From Parabacteroides sp. (GTDB lineage Bacteria; Bacteroidota; Bacteroidia; Bacteroidales; Tannerellaceae): a stretch of 64,000 nucleotides of DNA. Shown one piece after another: positions 54,701 through 62,594 of this stretch. The stretch lies in the NCBI GenBank assembly GCA_019417325.1, contig DXVO01000023.1:501469-565468 (forward strand), given 5' to 3'. Position numbers and translations under genes: made by a program. How positions within the stretch are numbered: position 1 is the stretch's first letter; each line of letters begins with the position of its first letter. Below the pieces are notes generated by a model that ran no database searches, was not told the origin of the DNA, and was given only the letters and a program-made list of their open reading frames with translations.

Positions 54701-54945
54701 ACATAAGATACTTCAACAAGATAGGGTCCTCCCGTACGAAGTCCCTGCAAACTATATTGCCCCTCCATATTTGTTGTTGTCCCGTAAACCGTACCTGATG
54801 GCTCGTGTATTGCCTGAACCGAAGCTCCAATCAAAACATCTCCATCTGCTGTTACTTTTCCATTTATACCTGAGGTTGTCATTTGTGCCCTCAATGAACC
54901 TCCTATGCACCAAAGAAGTAAAAAAATCAAATAATATTTCCCCAT
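51757..54945 (-). CDS. Oar-like TonB-dependent receptor with carboxypeptidase-like regulatory domain
   Basis: A 1062-residue outer-membrane receptor. Signal peptide (ending SLRAQMT), carboxypeptidase-regulatory-like domain (about 25-112; INGKVTADGDVLIGASVQAIHEPSGTVYGTTTNMEGQYSL), plug (about 125-245, with GGGINAITRSGTNTFHGSAYGYFNNE, a stretch typical of Oar-like proteins) and a barrel ending in the aromatic RYIF. There is no SusD partner next to it, so it is not a standard glycan SusCD pair. Oar-type receptors in related bacteria export or import proteins or peptides; the substrate here is unknown. Confidence 0.88.
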   Translation of the reverse strand: MGKYYLIFLLLWCIGGSLRAQMTTSGINGKVTADGDVLIGASVQAIHEPSGTVYGTTTNMEGQYSLQGLRTGGPYLVEVSYVGFQKAVFKNITLQLGENYLLNVALTESATLDEVFITASKSALFNSQKTGAAQNFNQSQIQAIPSIKRSIFDITRLNPMAINTSGGMSFAGSSNKYNSFLIDGTANNDIFGLAPSGTNGGQAGANPISLDAIEEIQVVIAPFDVRQSGFTGGGINAITRSGTNTFHGSAYGYFNNEKFYGKTPGDTDDRKRLGDLSTETYGVTLGGPIIKNKLFFFTNFERVKETKPSTNTIGSSASNVTADEANAVINKISELTDGYNGGGYAPLDIDTYSNKFLARLDWNINQRNKFTIRYSLLDARSMVFSNNMSAAHLNDNGYYMNNSTHSLVAELNSQISSDWTNEFRAGWTRVRDSRDPIGRPMPYVKILNLSKGASLELGSESNSTANSLGQDIYTLVDNVSWNKGNHFFTFGTYNEFFHFTNLYISNNYGAYTYNSLDDFLSVGTANEAMPSFYSYAYSRKDVTGTTRWTPTFGAAQLGFYAQDDWKLTDRFRLTYGLRIDIPLFFDKPRANEEFNQSDIAREYGIATQQLPSTKVLWSPRAGFRWNLDEEGMTLLRGGLGLFTGRVPFVWIANGFSNTGVEMGKTSLSSAADFEKAKADGFKFNADPAHQYPYPDDRNLETKAITSEVDVADKKFKYPSVFRINLALEHTFPFDIKGSVEGLYSKTLNNIWYENLNYRQAGTLGNGGDDRPVYQKQSNKYTQIMYLTNTNKGYSYNITAKLEKAFDFGLSAMVAYTYGQSKSLTDGNSSQAYSGWKFNPTYYGDANPELTWSMFDVRNRIVGIVSYTKDYAKHFGTTVSLVYNGQTGGRYSLLYNNDLNGDGWSNDLLYIPTDAERNQMVFVDNYDKGQLKATAAEQKAAFANWIDGNKELSKSKGEHLKRNQMVMPFEHHFDFHIAQNFYMNVAGRRHTLQVNFDILNVGNLFNKKWGLYNKTTTGYDLAPVVATVANGQATYKFIDPGKMVTAIDLDSRWHAQVGVRYIF

Positions 54946-54997
54946 ACAATGTAGAGTTTAAAAAGAAAGAAAAAAATACTTTTTCTTAAAAACAGTA

Positions 54998-55005
54998 CAA
55001 AGATA
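54998..55005 (-). promoter_or_regulatory. Bacteroides-type -7 element for the Oar-like receptor
   Basis: Minus-strand TATCTTTG, 53 bp upstream of the start. Confidence 0.5.
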
Positions 55006-55070
55006 TAGAATTATGTATTCATGCACACTTACTAAAACATATAATTTTCAAATGTTTTGATTATTTTTTA

Positions 55071-57074
55071 TCAACCTTTTCTATTTTCACGCAACTGGTC
55101 TGCAATATCTTTATGCTGCCGTGCCAATTCTTCCTCTCCGGTATGAAGAAATGCCTCGGACAAATATTCGTGTGCGGATGCATGATCGGGCTTTATATCC
55201 ACAGCTTTCATAAAATCGCTTACTGCTTCTTCGTAATACTTCAATTGGAGGTAACATTTTCCCCGGTTATAACGTGCCTTAAAAGAACCCGGATTCAATT
55301 TCACCGCTTCATTCAGGCAGGTGACCGCCTGAAAACTATCTCCTATATCTAATAATGTCACACCTTTGCGAACCCACGCATCCACATATTCCGGATACAG
55401 TTTAAGTGCTTTGTCAAACGAACGGATGGCGGCATTCGGGTCATGCGCAGTCGTAATACACTCATTTCCCATCAGATAATACTCACGCGCATATTCTTTC
55501 TGTATCTCCCGTTGGGCATGTATCTCTTCACGAAGTTTTTTAATCTGGGAACGTTGTGTATTCAGGCGTTGCAACTTAAACCGTAGTAACCGTTGCATCT
55601 CCGGCTTCTCTAATTCATTTCTCTTGCTAAGAGCTGCAGAAAAGGCATCGACAGCCTCTTTCATATCTCCGGCATCAAACGAACGGATGGCACGGGCATA
55701 TAATAATTCCGCCTCATTTTCACGCAAACTCTTTTCTATCAATTGCCGGTCATTAAAAATCTGGCTGAACTGTACAATTTCTTTCCGCACAAATATATCA
55801 TGCGACGACACTTTACTCTTCAGCACAAGACCTTCCAAAGAAGTACAACGGCTCAATGCAACATAAGTCTGCCCACCGGCAAAAACACCGCCTGTAAGGT
55901 CTACTACAACGCGGTTAAAAGTCAATCCCTGGCTTTTATGCACTGTTATAGCCCAGGCCAGACGGATAGGAAGCTGCTCGAAGGTTCCGACAATCTCCTC
56001 TTCTATCCGTTTCTCTTTTTCATTATACTTATATTTATAGTTACGCCAGGAAGTCGGTTCTACCAGATATTCGACTCCGCTTTCCAACAGGACATAGACA
56101 TTTCCATTCTCATCGATACCCGATATCATACCGATGGTTCCATTTACCCAACGGCGCTCATAATCATTATCGATAAAAATAACTTGTGCCTGCTCTTTTA
56201 TAGAAAGATTTAATTGGGTCGGAAGAGAAGATTCGGGAAAATCCCCCTCCACTTTCCCATGAGCTATAAATTCGTCACCGGGCAACTCCGCCAGTTTCTT
56301 TTCATTAATAAAATCTACCTGGTCGCGGCGGGTAGCCAGCGTGATATACATATCTTCATTACGCGGGGAAAAATCAGGAAAATAACGGGCATTCAGGATA
56401 TCTAATTCTTGCTTACGGGCGGCATTATTACGAATCCGGTCCAAGATATTGATGAAAACAGCATCTGTCTGCCTGTATACCTTTTGAAGTTCTATAGGTA
56501 CCAGATTTATTTCTTTAAAAACACGTGCCGAAAAAAAGAAAGGACTGGCATAAAACAAACTCAATATCTCTTTCTGGTCAGACGGAACCACTGGCTCCAA
56601 CTGAAAAACATCTCCTACAAATAATAATTGCTTTCCTCCGAACGGAAGGCGCATATTCCCTGAAAAGACACGCAAGATGCGGTCCACACAGTCTATTATA
56701 TCCGCTCTTACCATCGAAATTTCATCAATGATAATCAACTCGACTTCGGCAATTAACTTCCGGTGCTGTTTCCTGTATTTGAAAAATTCAAAAATACGCC
56801 CGTCTTTCAGGCTCAAATCCGGATCATCCGGCAACATCGGACGAAAAGGCAGCTTAAAAAAAGAATGTAAAGTAACTCCTTCCGCATTGATTGCTGCAAT
56901 ACCGGTCGGTGCGAGCACCACATACTTTTTTTTAGTCTGGGAACAGATGTATTTAAGGAACGTGGATTTTCCAGTTCCTGCTTTCCCTGTCAGGAAAACG
57001 GACTGGCGTGTATGGGTAATCAGTTGCAACGCATCCTGAAACTCCTTATTGTTTGTATCTAACTGAAATTCCAA
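55071..57074 (-). CDS. PIF1-type helicase with C-terminal TPR domain
   Basis: A 667-residue cytoplasmic SF1B-type helicase. Walker A GKAGTGKSTFLKY (about 30-42), motif Ia APTGIAAINAEGVTLHSFF, Walker B IIIDEISMV, motif III FVGDVFQLEPVV, and motifs V/VI AITVHKSQGLTF and YVALSRCTSLEGLVL define the PIF1/RecD2-like core (about 10-425). From about 445 to the end there are TPR units (RSFDAGDMKEAVDAFSAAL; SFKARYNRGKCYLQLKYYEEAVSDFMKAV). The TPR extension is not part of classical PIF1 and suggests a protein partner. A -7 box (TAGCTTTG) is at 57095-57102. Confidence 0.9.
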   Translation of the reverse strand: MEFQLDTNNKEFQDALQLITHTRQSVFLTGKAGTGKSTFLKYICSQTKKKYVVLAPTGIAAINAEGVTLHSFFKLPFRPMLPDDPDLSLKDGRIFEFFKYRKQHRKLIAEVELIIIDEISMVRADIIDCVDRILRVFSGNMRLPFGGKQLLFVGDVFQLEPVVPSDQKEILSLFYASPFFFSARVFKEINLVPIELQKVYRQTDAVFINILDRIRNNAARKQELDILNARYFPDFSPRNEDMYITLATRRDQVDFINEKKLAELPGDEFIAHGKVEGDFPESSLPTQLNLSIKEQAQVIFIDNDYERRWVNGTIGMISGIDENGNVYVLLESGVEYLVEPTSWRNYKYKYNEKEKRIEEEIVGTFEQLPIRLAWAITVHKSQGLTFNRVVVDLTGGVFAGGQTYVALSRCTSLEGLVLKSKVSSHDIFVRKEIVQFSQIFNDRQLIEKSLRENEAELLYARAIRSFDAGDMKEAVDAFSAALSKRNELEKPEMQRLLRFKLQRLNTQRSQIKKLREEIHAQREIQKEYAREYYLMGNECITTAHDPNAAIRSFDKALKLYPEYVDAWVRKGVTLLDIGDSFQAVTCLNEAVKLNPGSFKARYNRGKCYLQLKYYEEAVSDFMKAVDIKPDHASAHEYLSEAFLHTGEEELARQHKDIADQLRENRKG

Positions 57075-57094
57075 TCAAGCTTAATTTGAGTAGG

Positions 57095-57102
57095 CAAAGC
57101 TA
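57095..57102 (-). promoter_or_regulatory. Bacteroides-type -7 element for the helicase
   Basis: Minus-strand TAGCTTTG, 21 bp upstream of the ATG. Confidence 0.45.
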
Positions 57103-57209
57103 TAGAATATTTTATATATCTACTCATAAAAAAAGAAAGATTTTATTTGCTCTTTTTCAAAAAAACACTTTCTTTTGTGATATCAAAATAATATCAAATA
57201 CTAATCATT

Positions 57210-58085
57210 ATGAAGACATCCGAAAAGACTTATGATGGCATTAAACTAACAGGGTTCAGCGCACTGTTAATCATGCTGGTCTTAATTATTGCCGCTGTGT
57301 TTTTCTTCAATCTGTCACACATCGCAAACCATGCTTTGGGTCTACTCTGTACTGTATGTTTTATTTTCATGATTCCCGGTTTTATCATCATCCAGCCAAA
57401 TAATTCAAAGGTTTTGACTTTCTTTGGAAAATATGCCGGGACAATTACGGAAAACGGCTTTTACTGGATCAATCCATTATTAACGAAAACAAAAGTTACC
57501 CTACGCATTTTCAACCTGGATATCGAACCGATTAAAGTAAACGATAAGGTAGGTAACCCGGTCATGATAGGGGCGGTTGTTGTATGGAGAGTAAAAGACA
57601 CATACAAAGCCACATTCGACATTTCCGGCAATGTAAAAGATTTTGTTCTGATACAAAGTGATGCGGCACTCCGTCAGGTTGCAGGTATGTATGCTTATGA
57701 TGCCAACGAAACAACAGATAAGGTAACCCTCCGTTCCGACAACAATGGCGAAGTGACACAACGCCTTGAAGCCGAACTGAACAATCGCTTATCAATTGCC
57801 GGTATAGAAATTATAGAAGCCCGAATCAATTATCTTGCTTATGCTTCGGAAATAGCAAGTGTCATGTTAAGGCGGCAACAGGCGGATGCTATTATTGCAG
57901 CCCGCGAACGTATTGTCGAAGGGGCTGTCAGCATGGTTCATCTGGCTTTGGAAAAATTGGAGAAAGACGGCATCATCAATCTTGATGAGGAACGGAAAGC
58001 AACAATGGTAAGTAATCTGCTGGTTGTTCTTTGTGCAGACGAATCTGCGCAACCGGTAATCAATACGGGTACTTTATACCAGTAA
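57210..58085 (+). CDS. SPFH/Band 7 family membrane protein
   Basis: A 291-residue membrane-anchored protein. Two N-terminal hydrophobic segments (about 17-37 and 43-63) precede the SPFH domain (about 65-230; VLTFFGKYAGTITENGFYWINPL, PIKVNDKVGNPVMIGAVVVWRV) and a helical tail (SVMLRRQQADAIIAARERIVEGAVSMVHLAL). Such proteins oligomerise on the membrane and scaffold proteases or other partners. It starts 135 bp from the divergent helicase gene and is followed 18 bp later by the Arc-like gene. Confidence 0.9.
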   Translation: MKTSEKTYDGIKLTGFSALLIMLVLIIAAVFFFNLSHIANHALGLLCTVCFIFMIPGFIIIQPNNSKVLTFFGKYAGTITENGFYWINPLLTKTKVTLRIFNLDIEPIKVNDKVGNPVMIGAVVVWRVKDTYKATFDISGNVKDFVLIQSDAALRQVAGMYAYDANETTDKVTLRSDNNGEVTQRLEAELNNRLSIAGIEIIEARINYLAYASEIASVMLRRQQADAIIAARERIVEGAVSMVHLALEKLEKDGIINLDEERKATMVSNLLVVLCADESAQPVINTGTLYQ

Positions 58086-58103
58086 ACAGAACTGAATTAG
58101 GAA

Positions 58104-58301
58104 ATGGCAAAAAAAGAGAATGAAAATACAACCCGGAATTTCATATTGCGTATAGACGCTGAAATGATGGATGCTATTGAAGCCTGGGCTGCGGACGAGT
58201 TCCGCAGTACCAACGGGCAAATACAGTACATTTTGGATCAGGCACTAAGAAAAGCAGGCCGCTTAAAAAAGAAGCGGCAAACTAAATCAAAAGAAGAATA
58301 A
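58104..58301 (+). CDS. Arc-like ribbon-helix-helix protein
   Basis: A 65-residue protein with one ribbon-helix-helix unit: NFILRIDAEMMDAIEAWAADEFRSTNGQIQYILDQALRKAGR, followed by a Lys-rich tail. The NFILRI strand is the expected DNA-contacting beta-ribbon. It may regulate its own operon with the SPFH gene. Its pairing with a membrane scaffold and not with a toxin argues against a simple antitoxin role. Confidence 0.85.
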   Translation: MAKKENENTTRNFILRIDAEMMDAIEAWAADEFRSTNGQIQYILDQALRKAGRLKKKRQTKSKEE

Positions 58302-58312
58302 AATTGGGATAA

Positions 58313-59335
58313 TTAACGGCTGATAAACAACCAGGCATCCTTATATTTCGGATTCTGACGAAGTGTAGCCATATAAGTTTCCGCATCCTTACGATTATCG
58401 AAACGGTCTGCATAAATACGGTACTTTCCATCCCGTACCACTTTACTTACATGCTTGCATTCGCCCTTATTAACTCCGGCTATATACTCATCTGCCTGTG
58501 TTTCGGAAGGGAAACTGGCTATTACAATATGATACATCTTGGCCTTTGCTTGTTCCGTACGGATTTCCGGTTTAGAAACCACTTCCTGCTTCCTTGGAGC
58601 GGGTGTTGCATTAACTGCCGGTGCCAGGATGGAAACTTCAGGAGTTACTGCCACTTCGGCAATCTCCTCTTTCTGCGGTTCTACAGCAACAGCCGATTTA
58701 TAGGATACCATCTCCGTTGGAATAAAACTGGCTGTATACGCATCCTGATTCACATCCTTTACCGGAGTTGAAACCAACAGGAATAAACCGATAGCTGCCG
58801 CCGAAGCGACCATGGCACGAAGCAATTTCCGGCTGACCGGTATATAGAATGTATCTTTCTTTTTTTTCTTTTTTTCGGTAAGAAGGGACACTTCCTCACA
58901 TTCTACCTGTAATGGCATTAAAACAGGGAAATGAAATGCCGGCAAACCATAGGAATTAACGCTAAATAAATCCGTTTCTTCAGGACGGAACACCATTTGT
59001 CCTTCCTGCCCTATACTGAATGAACCCAACACACCCAACGAAAGTTTCCCGCTACGCTGCAATGAAGATGTCATATCCGCAATATCTTCTTCCAGCATCA
59101 ATTGAGCCTGACGGTAATTCACGTGGTACATCTGCATATACGATTCAGCCAACAAGCCGTCGTTATGCTGCAAGGTCATGTTAAAACCGATTTCCTTCCG
59201 CAGAGGACGGAACGTATGATTTCCTGCTTCCCGGACAGACGGAACTGCCTGCAAAACAAAACCACCGAATTTAGGCACGATCACACAATCATGCACCAAA
59301 AGCAAACGTTCAATATGTGTTATAATCCTAAGCAT
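58313..59335 (-). CDS. HU-domain (CCDC81-type) and SPOR-domain membrane protein
   Basis: A 340-residue protein. The N-terminus (MLRIITHIERLLLVHDCVIVPKFGGF) and the following 150 residues match the bacterial HU-CCDC81 domain pair. A Lys-rich segment and one membrane helix (LLRAMVASAAAIGLFLLV, about 212-230) lead to a Pro/Val/Glu-rich linker and a C-terminal SPOR domain (about 265-340; YHIVIASFPSETQADEYIA), which binds denuded peptidoglycan at division sites. The ATG at 59335 is the family start; the ATG at 59437 lies upstream of the promoter. It could connect the cytoplasmic face of the envelope to septal peptidoglycan. Confidence 0.85.
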   Translation of the reverse strand: MLRIITHIERLLLVHDCVIVPKFGGFVLQAVPSVREAGNHTFRPLRKEIGFNMTLQHNDGLLAESYMQMYHVNYRQAQLMLEEDIADMTSSLQRSGKLSLGVLGSFSIGQEGQMVFRPEETDLFSVNSYGLPAFHFPVLMPLQVECEEVSLLTEKKKKKKDTFYIPVSRKLLRAMVASAAAIGLFLLVSTPVKDVNQDAYTASFIPTEMVSYKSAVAVEPQKEEIAEVAVTPEVSILAPAVNATPAPRKQEVVSKPEIRTEQAKAKMYHIVIASFPSETQADEYIAGVNKGECKHVSKVVRDGKYRIYADRFDNRKDAETYMATLRQNPKYKDAWLFISR

Positions 59336-59339
59336 AGAA

Positions 59340-59369
59340 CAAAGGTAGCTATTTAGCGGAATTTTCAAA
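59340..59369 (-). promoter_or_regulatory. Promoter of the HU/SPOR gene, predicts a leaderless mRNA
   Basis: Minus-strand TTTG (59366-59369), 18-bp spacer, TACCTTTG (59340-59347). The box ends only 4 bp before the ATG at 59335, so transcription would begin at or next to the start codon. Confidence 0.6.
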
Positions 59370-59403
59370 ACAAAAAACGCCACAAATACTAAAATTATAT
59401 TTC

Positions 59404-59411
59404 TACCTTTG
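59404..59411 (+). promoter_or_regulatory. -7 element for the cobalamin gene cluster
   Basis: TACCTTTG ends 8 bp before the cbiB ATG, again predicting a nearly leaderless transcript. No clear -33 element is visible. Confidence 0.5.
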
Positions 59412-59419
59412 CAGTTATT

Positions 59420-60370
59420 ATGTATTGGATATCTCAACCTGCTTACTTATCAAAAATAATCCCATTCCTGGGCGGTTGGCTGGGCGACCGCATATTGGGA
59501 GATCCCGAAGGATGGCCACACCCGGTCGTAGCCTTTGGCAAGACTATTTCGTATGTTGAAAAAAAATGGAACCAGGGAAATGACCGGGCCTTGAAAGGAA
59601 CATTATCGGCAATTGCGCTTATAGCAGGTGTTTTTATCCTCTGTCTTGTAATACTGAATTGGGCAAACCGGATTCACCCTTATCTGGAAACCATCCTCAT
59701 AGGTATCGGAGTATTTTACTGTCTGGCAGGAAAAACATTGGTTAAAGAAGTAAAAGCCGTATTCGAAGCTGTAGATCGAAGTACGGAAGAAGGCAGGCAG
59801 CAGGTCGGACGTATTGTCGGACGCGATACGACTTCACTTTCCCCGCAAGAAATCCGGGCGGCAGCATTGGAAACTTTAGCAGAAAATCTTAGCGACGGGG
59901 TTATTGCCCCCATGTTCTGGTTCGCTTTGCTCGGACTACCCGGTATGATGGCATACAAAATGGTAAATACACTCGATTCCATGATTGGCTACAAAAACGA
60001 ACGGTATATCGACTTCGGACGGACAGCCGCCCGTCTGGATGATATAGCCAATTATATCCCGGCAAGGATTACCGCATGGCTCATGCTGGCTGTTTCAGGG
60101 AATCTTCATAAAATGGATTTTGTAAAACGCTTCGGACCTGCACACGCCAGTCCGAATTCCGGATATCCGGAATCTGCATTAGCAGCCATACTGGATTGCA
60201 GGTTCGGAGGTACCCACGATTATTTTGGAAAGCCGGTTGAAAAACCTTACATCGGCACGAACGAACGAACCTTTACTACCGACGACATGTTAATTGCCAT
60301 ACAGATAAATAGCAACACAGAGCTCGCGATGGGCCTATTAGTTTGTTTATTATCAATAATCATACATTAA
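59420..60370 (+). CDS. cbiB: Adenosylcobinamide-phosphate synthase
   Basis: A 316-residue integral membrane enzyme that attaches aminopropanol phosphate to adenosylcobyric acid. N-terminal LGGWLGDRILGDPEGWPHPVVAFG, several hydrophobic helices, ETLAENLSDGVIAPMFWFALLGLPGMMAYKMVNTLDSMIGYKNERY and FGPAHASPNSGYPESALAA are the conserved CbiB/CobD blocks. It opens a cluster of six close-packed genes for the nucleotide-loop assembly of cobalamin. No B12 riboswitch fits in the 84 bp upstream. Confidence 0.95.
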   Translation: MYWISQPAYLSKIIPFLGGWLGDRILGDPEGWPHPVVAFGKTISYVEKKWNQGNDRALKGTLSAIALIAGVFILCLVILNWANRIHPYLETILIGIGVFYCLAGKTLVKEVKAVFEAVDRSTEEGRQQVGRIVGRDTTSLSPQEIRAAALETLAENLSDGVIAPMFWFALLGLPGMMAYKMVNTLDSMIGYKNERYIDFGRTAARLDDIANYIPARITAWLMLAVSGNLHKMDFVKRFGPAHASPNSGYPESALAAILDCRFGGTHDYFGKPVEKPYIGTNERTFTTDDMLIAIQINSNTELAMGLLVCLLSIIIH

Positions 60371-60385
60371 AAAATAACGAAGAAA

Positions 60386-60976
60386 ATGGAAATAAGACTG
60401 AATAAACTAATTAGTGATACGGGCATCTGCTCACGCAGGGAAGCAGACGAATTTATCGAAAGCGGTCGTGTCACCGTAAACGGAAATTTGCCTCATGTTG
60501 GACAGAAAGTTTCAGAAAATGATATTGTCCTTTTGGATGACATACGTATCCAGTTAAGCAAACAGGCAATTGAAAAAGCACGTGCAGCAGCCGGCAAGCC
60601 TGCCCCACGTATTGTAGGAAAGGAGAAGAAATCCACTCCGGCAAAAACCTCTTCTCCCGAAAAAAAGGCAAAGGCCCAATCCTCCGGCCCTGCATCCAAC
60701 GGCTTACGTCCCGGAAAATATGTAAAATATAATAAATATGCAGCAGCCCGTAAAGCAGCAAAAAGTGGCTCAAAACCTAACAAGGAGGCAAATGCAGATG
60801 AAAAATTGCTGAAGGAAGCCATGCAGCCTAAATTCGGCAAATCGCTAAGCCGCTCTGCCGTAGCACAACGTATCGCAGCATCTCCCAAATCAGCCAGCCT
60901 GCGCAAAACCAGCCATAACAACCCGGCTAATAAGGCTAAACGGATGAATTTACGGAATAAACCTAAAGAAGAGTAA
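60386..60976 (+). CDS. S4-domain RNA-binding protein without pseudouridine synthase domain
   Basis: A 196-residue basic protein. The first 65 residues form an S4 RNA-binding domain like that of RsuA/RluB enzymes (IRLNKLISDTGICSRREADEFIESGRVTVNGNLPHVGQKV). The remaining 130 residues are Lys/Ala/Ser/Pro-rich and probably disordered; no catalytic pseudouridine synthase domain follows. It sits between cbiB (15 bp) and cobU (3 bp), so it is co-transcribed with cobalamin genes although no B12 role is known for it. It may assist ribosome assembly or act on another RNA. Confidence 0.85.
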   Translation: MEIRLNKLISDTGICSRREADEFIESGRVTVNGNLPHVGQKVSENDIVLLDDIRIQLSKQAIEKARAAAGKPAPRIVGKEKKSTPAKTSSPEKKAKAQSSGPASNGLRPGKYVKYNKYAAARKAAKSGSKPNKEANADEKLLKEAMQPKFGKSLSRSAVAQRIAASPKSASLRKTSHNNPANKAKRMNLRNKPKEE

Positions 60977-60979
60977 GGG

Positions 60980-61495
60980 ATGGTAAGCAAGCACATCGTT
61001 TTGGTTACCGGAGGACAACGTTCCGGAAAAAGTGGATATGCACAACGCCTGGCCCTGTCGCTTGCCTCTAATCCGGTCTATCTGGCGACTTCACGGGTCT
61101 GGGACGATGAATTCCGGCAACGTGTTCTTCGCCATCAGGCAGACCGCGGACCGGAATGGACTAATATTGAAGAAGAAAAACAGCTAAGCCGTCATAATTT
61201 GAACGGACGGGTAGTTGTAATTGATTGCGTAACATTGTGGGGAACCAATTTCTTTTTCGATAACGATAGCAATGTCGAACGTTCTTTGGACGAACTGAAA
61301 AATGAATTCAACAAACTGGCGGAACAGGATGCATACCTGATTTTCGTAACAAATGAAATCGGACTTGGAGGGGTTTCTCCGGATACGGTACAACGTAAAT
61401 TCACGGATTTACAAGGATGGCTTAACCAATATATTGCTTCAAAAGCAGACGAAGTCGTCCTGATGGTCAGTGGTATTCCTATGAAAGTTAAATAA
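60980..61495 (+). CDS. cobU: Adenosylcobinamide kinase/guanylyltransferase
   Basis: A 171-residue bifunctional enzyme that phosphorylates adenosylcobinamide and transfers GMP to give adenosyl-GDP-cobinamide. P-loop TGGQRSGKSGYAQ (about 10-22), the guanylated His in LRHQADRGPEW (about 52), IDCVTLWGTN, VTNEIGLGGV and the C-terminal VVLMVSGIPMKVK are in place. It starts 3 bp after the S4 gene and ends 9 bp before cobT. Confidence 0.96.
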   Translation: MVSKHIVLVTGGQRSGKSGYAQRLALSLASNPVYLATSRVWDDEFRQRVLRHQADRGPEWTNIEEEKQLSRHNLNGRVVVIDCVTLWGTNFFFDNDSNVERSLDELKNEFNKLAEQDAYLIFVTNEIGLGGVSPDTVQRKFTDLQGWLNQYIASKADEVVLMVSGIPMKVK

Positions 61496-61504
61496 CATAA
61501 TATC

Positions 61505-62542
61505 ATGATTACTTTTAATATTCAAAAGCCTGATACAACAATCGCAACGGCTCTACAAGACAAAATTGAAAATCTCACCAAACCCAAAGGTTCCCTGGGT
61601 GTTTTAGAGGAACTCGCTCTACAAATCGGTCTGATCCAGCAAACATTATCACCTGCGCTCCATCATCCATTCAATGTTATTTATGCATCCGACCATGGCA
61701 TTGCCGACGAAGGAGTCAGTAAATCGCCTAAAGAAGTTACCCGCCAGGTAATTCATAATTTTTTAAATGGCGGTGCCGGCGTCTGCTTTCTTGCACGCCA
61801 GCATGGTGTGGAAATAAAAATCGTAGATGGAGGGGTCGATTTCGACTTTCCCCCCATTCCGCAATTAATCGATAGGAAAATACGGAAAGGAACACGCAAC
61901 TACCTTCACGAAGCCGCCATGACGCAAGAAGAAATGGAACTGGCGCTCCGTTACGGTGCGGACATTGTTACAGACTGCTATAATGAGGGATGCAATATTA
62001 TCAGCTTCGGAGAAATGGGCATAGGCAATACGGCCACGTCCAGCATGTGGATGACATGCCTGACCGGTGTCCCCCTGATTGAATGTGTCGGTGCCGGAAG
62101 CGGATTGGACAACGAAGGTATCAGACACAAATATAATGTTCTGAAAAAGGCTTTGGAGAATTATAAGGGAGATAACAGCACGCTCGATATCATACGTTAT
62201 TTCGGAGGATATGAGATGGTTATGGCAGTAGGCGGTATGCTTCGTGCCGCCGAACTGAAAATGATTATTCTGGTAGACGGCTTTATTATGACAAATTGTG
62301 TACTTGCCGCCTCCAAATTATATCCGGAAATGTTACCTTACTGCATATTCGGACATTGTGGCGATGAAGCCGGTCATAAACGCATACTGGATTATCTTCA
62401 GGCAAAACCGCTTTTGAATCTCGGATTACGTTTGGGTGAAGGCTCCGGTTCCGTTTGTGCCTATCCGATTGTAGAATCCGCCGTTCGGATGATTAATGAA
62501 ATGCATAGTTTCCGTCAGGCTGCTATCACCAAGTATTTCTAA
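61505..62542 (+). CDS. cobT: Nicotinate-nucleotide-dimethylbenzimidazole phosphoribosyltransferase
   Basis: A 345-residue enzyme that activates the lower ligand base as its alpha-ribotide phosphate. Seen: [45 protein letters not shown], and the catalytic Glu in [22 protein letters not shown] near residue 316. Base specificity (dimethylbenzimidazole, adenine or others) cannot be read from sequence. Part of the nucleotide-loop cluster. Confidence 0.96.
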   Translation: MITFNIQKPDTTIATALQDKIENLTKPKGSLGVLEELALQIGLIQQTLSPALHHPFNVIYASDHGIADEGVSKSPKEVTRQVIHNFLNGGAGVCFLARQHGVEIKIVDGGVDFDFPPIPQLIDRKIRKGTRNYLHEAAMTQEEMELALRYGADIVTDCYNEGCNIISFGEMGIGNTATSSMWMTCLTGVPLIECVGAGSGLDNEGIRHKYNVLKKALENYKGDNSTLDIIRYFGGYEMVMAVGGMLRAAELKMIILVDGFIMTNCVLAASKLYPEMLPYCIFGHCGDEAGHKRILDYLQAKPLLNLGLRLGEGSGSVCAYPIVESAVRMINEMHSFRQAAITKYF

Positions 62543-62594
62543 ATTTCCAGGGATTTCATTTTAAATATTCAACAATCAATCTTCAATTACACGT

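Noticed and set aside
59336..59419. Cobalamin riboswitch upstream of cbiB
   Set aside because: The 84-bp gap is too short for a B12 riboswitch and already holds two divergent promoters; no B12-box-like sequence was seen.
59336..59437. Longer start for the HU/SPOR gene at 59437
   Set aside because: It would lie upstream of the predicted promoter, overlap the cbiB start and add a tail not seen at the conserved family start.
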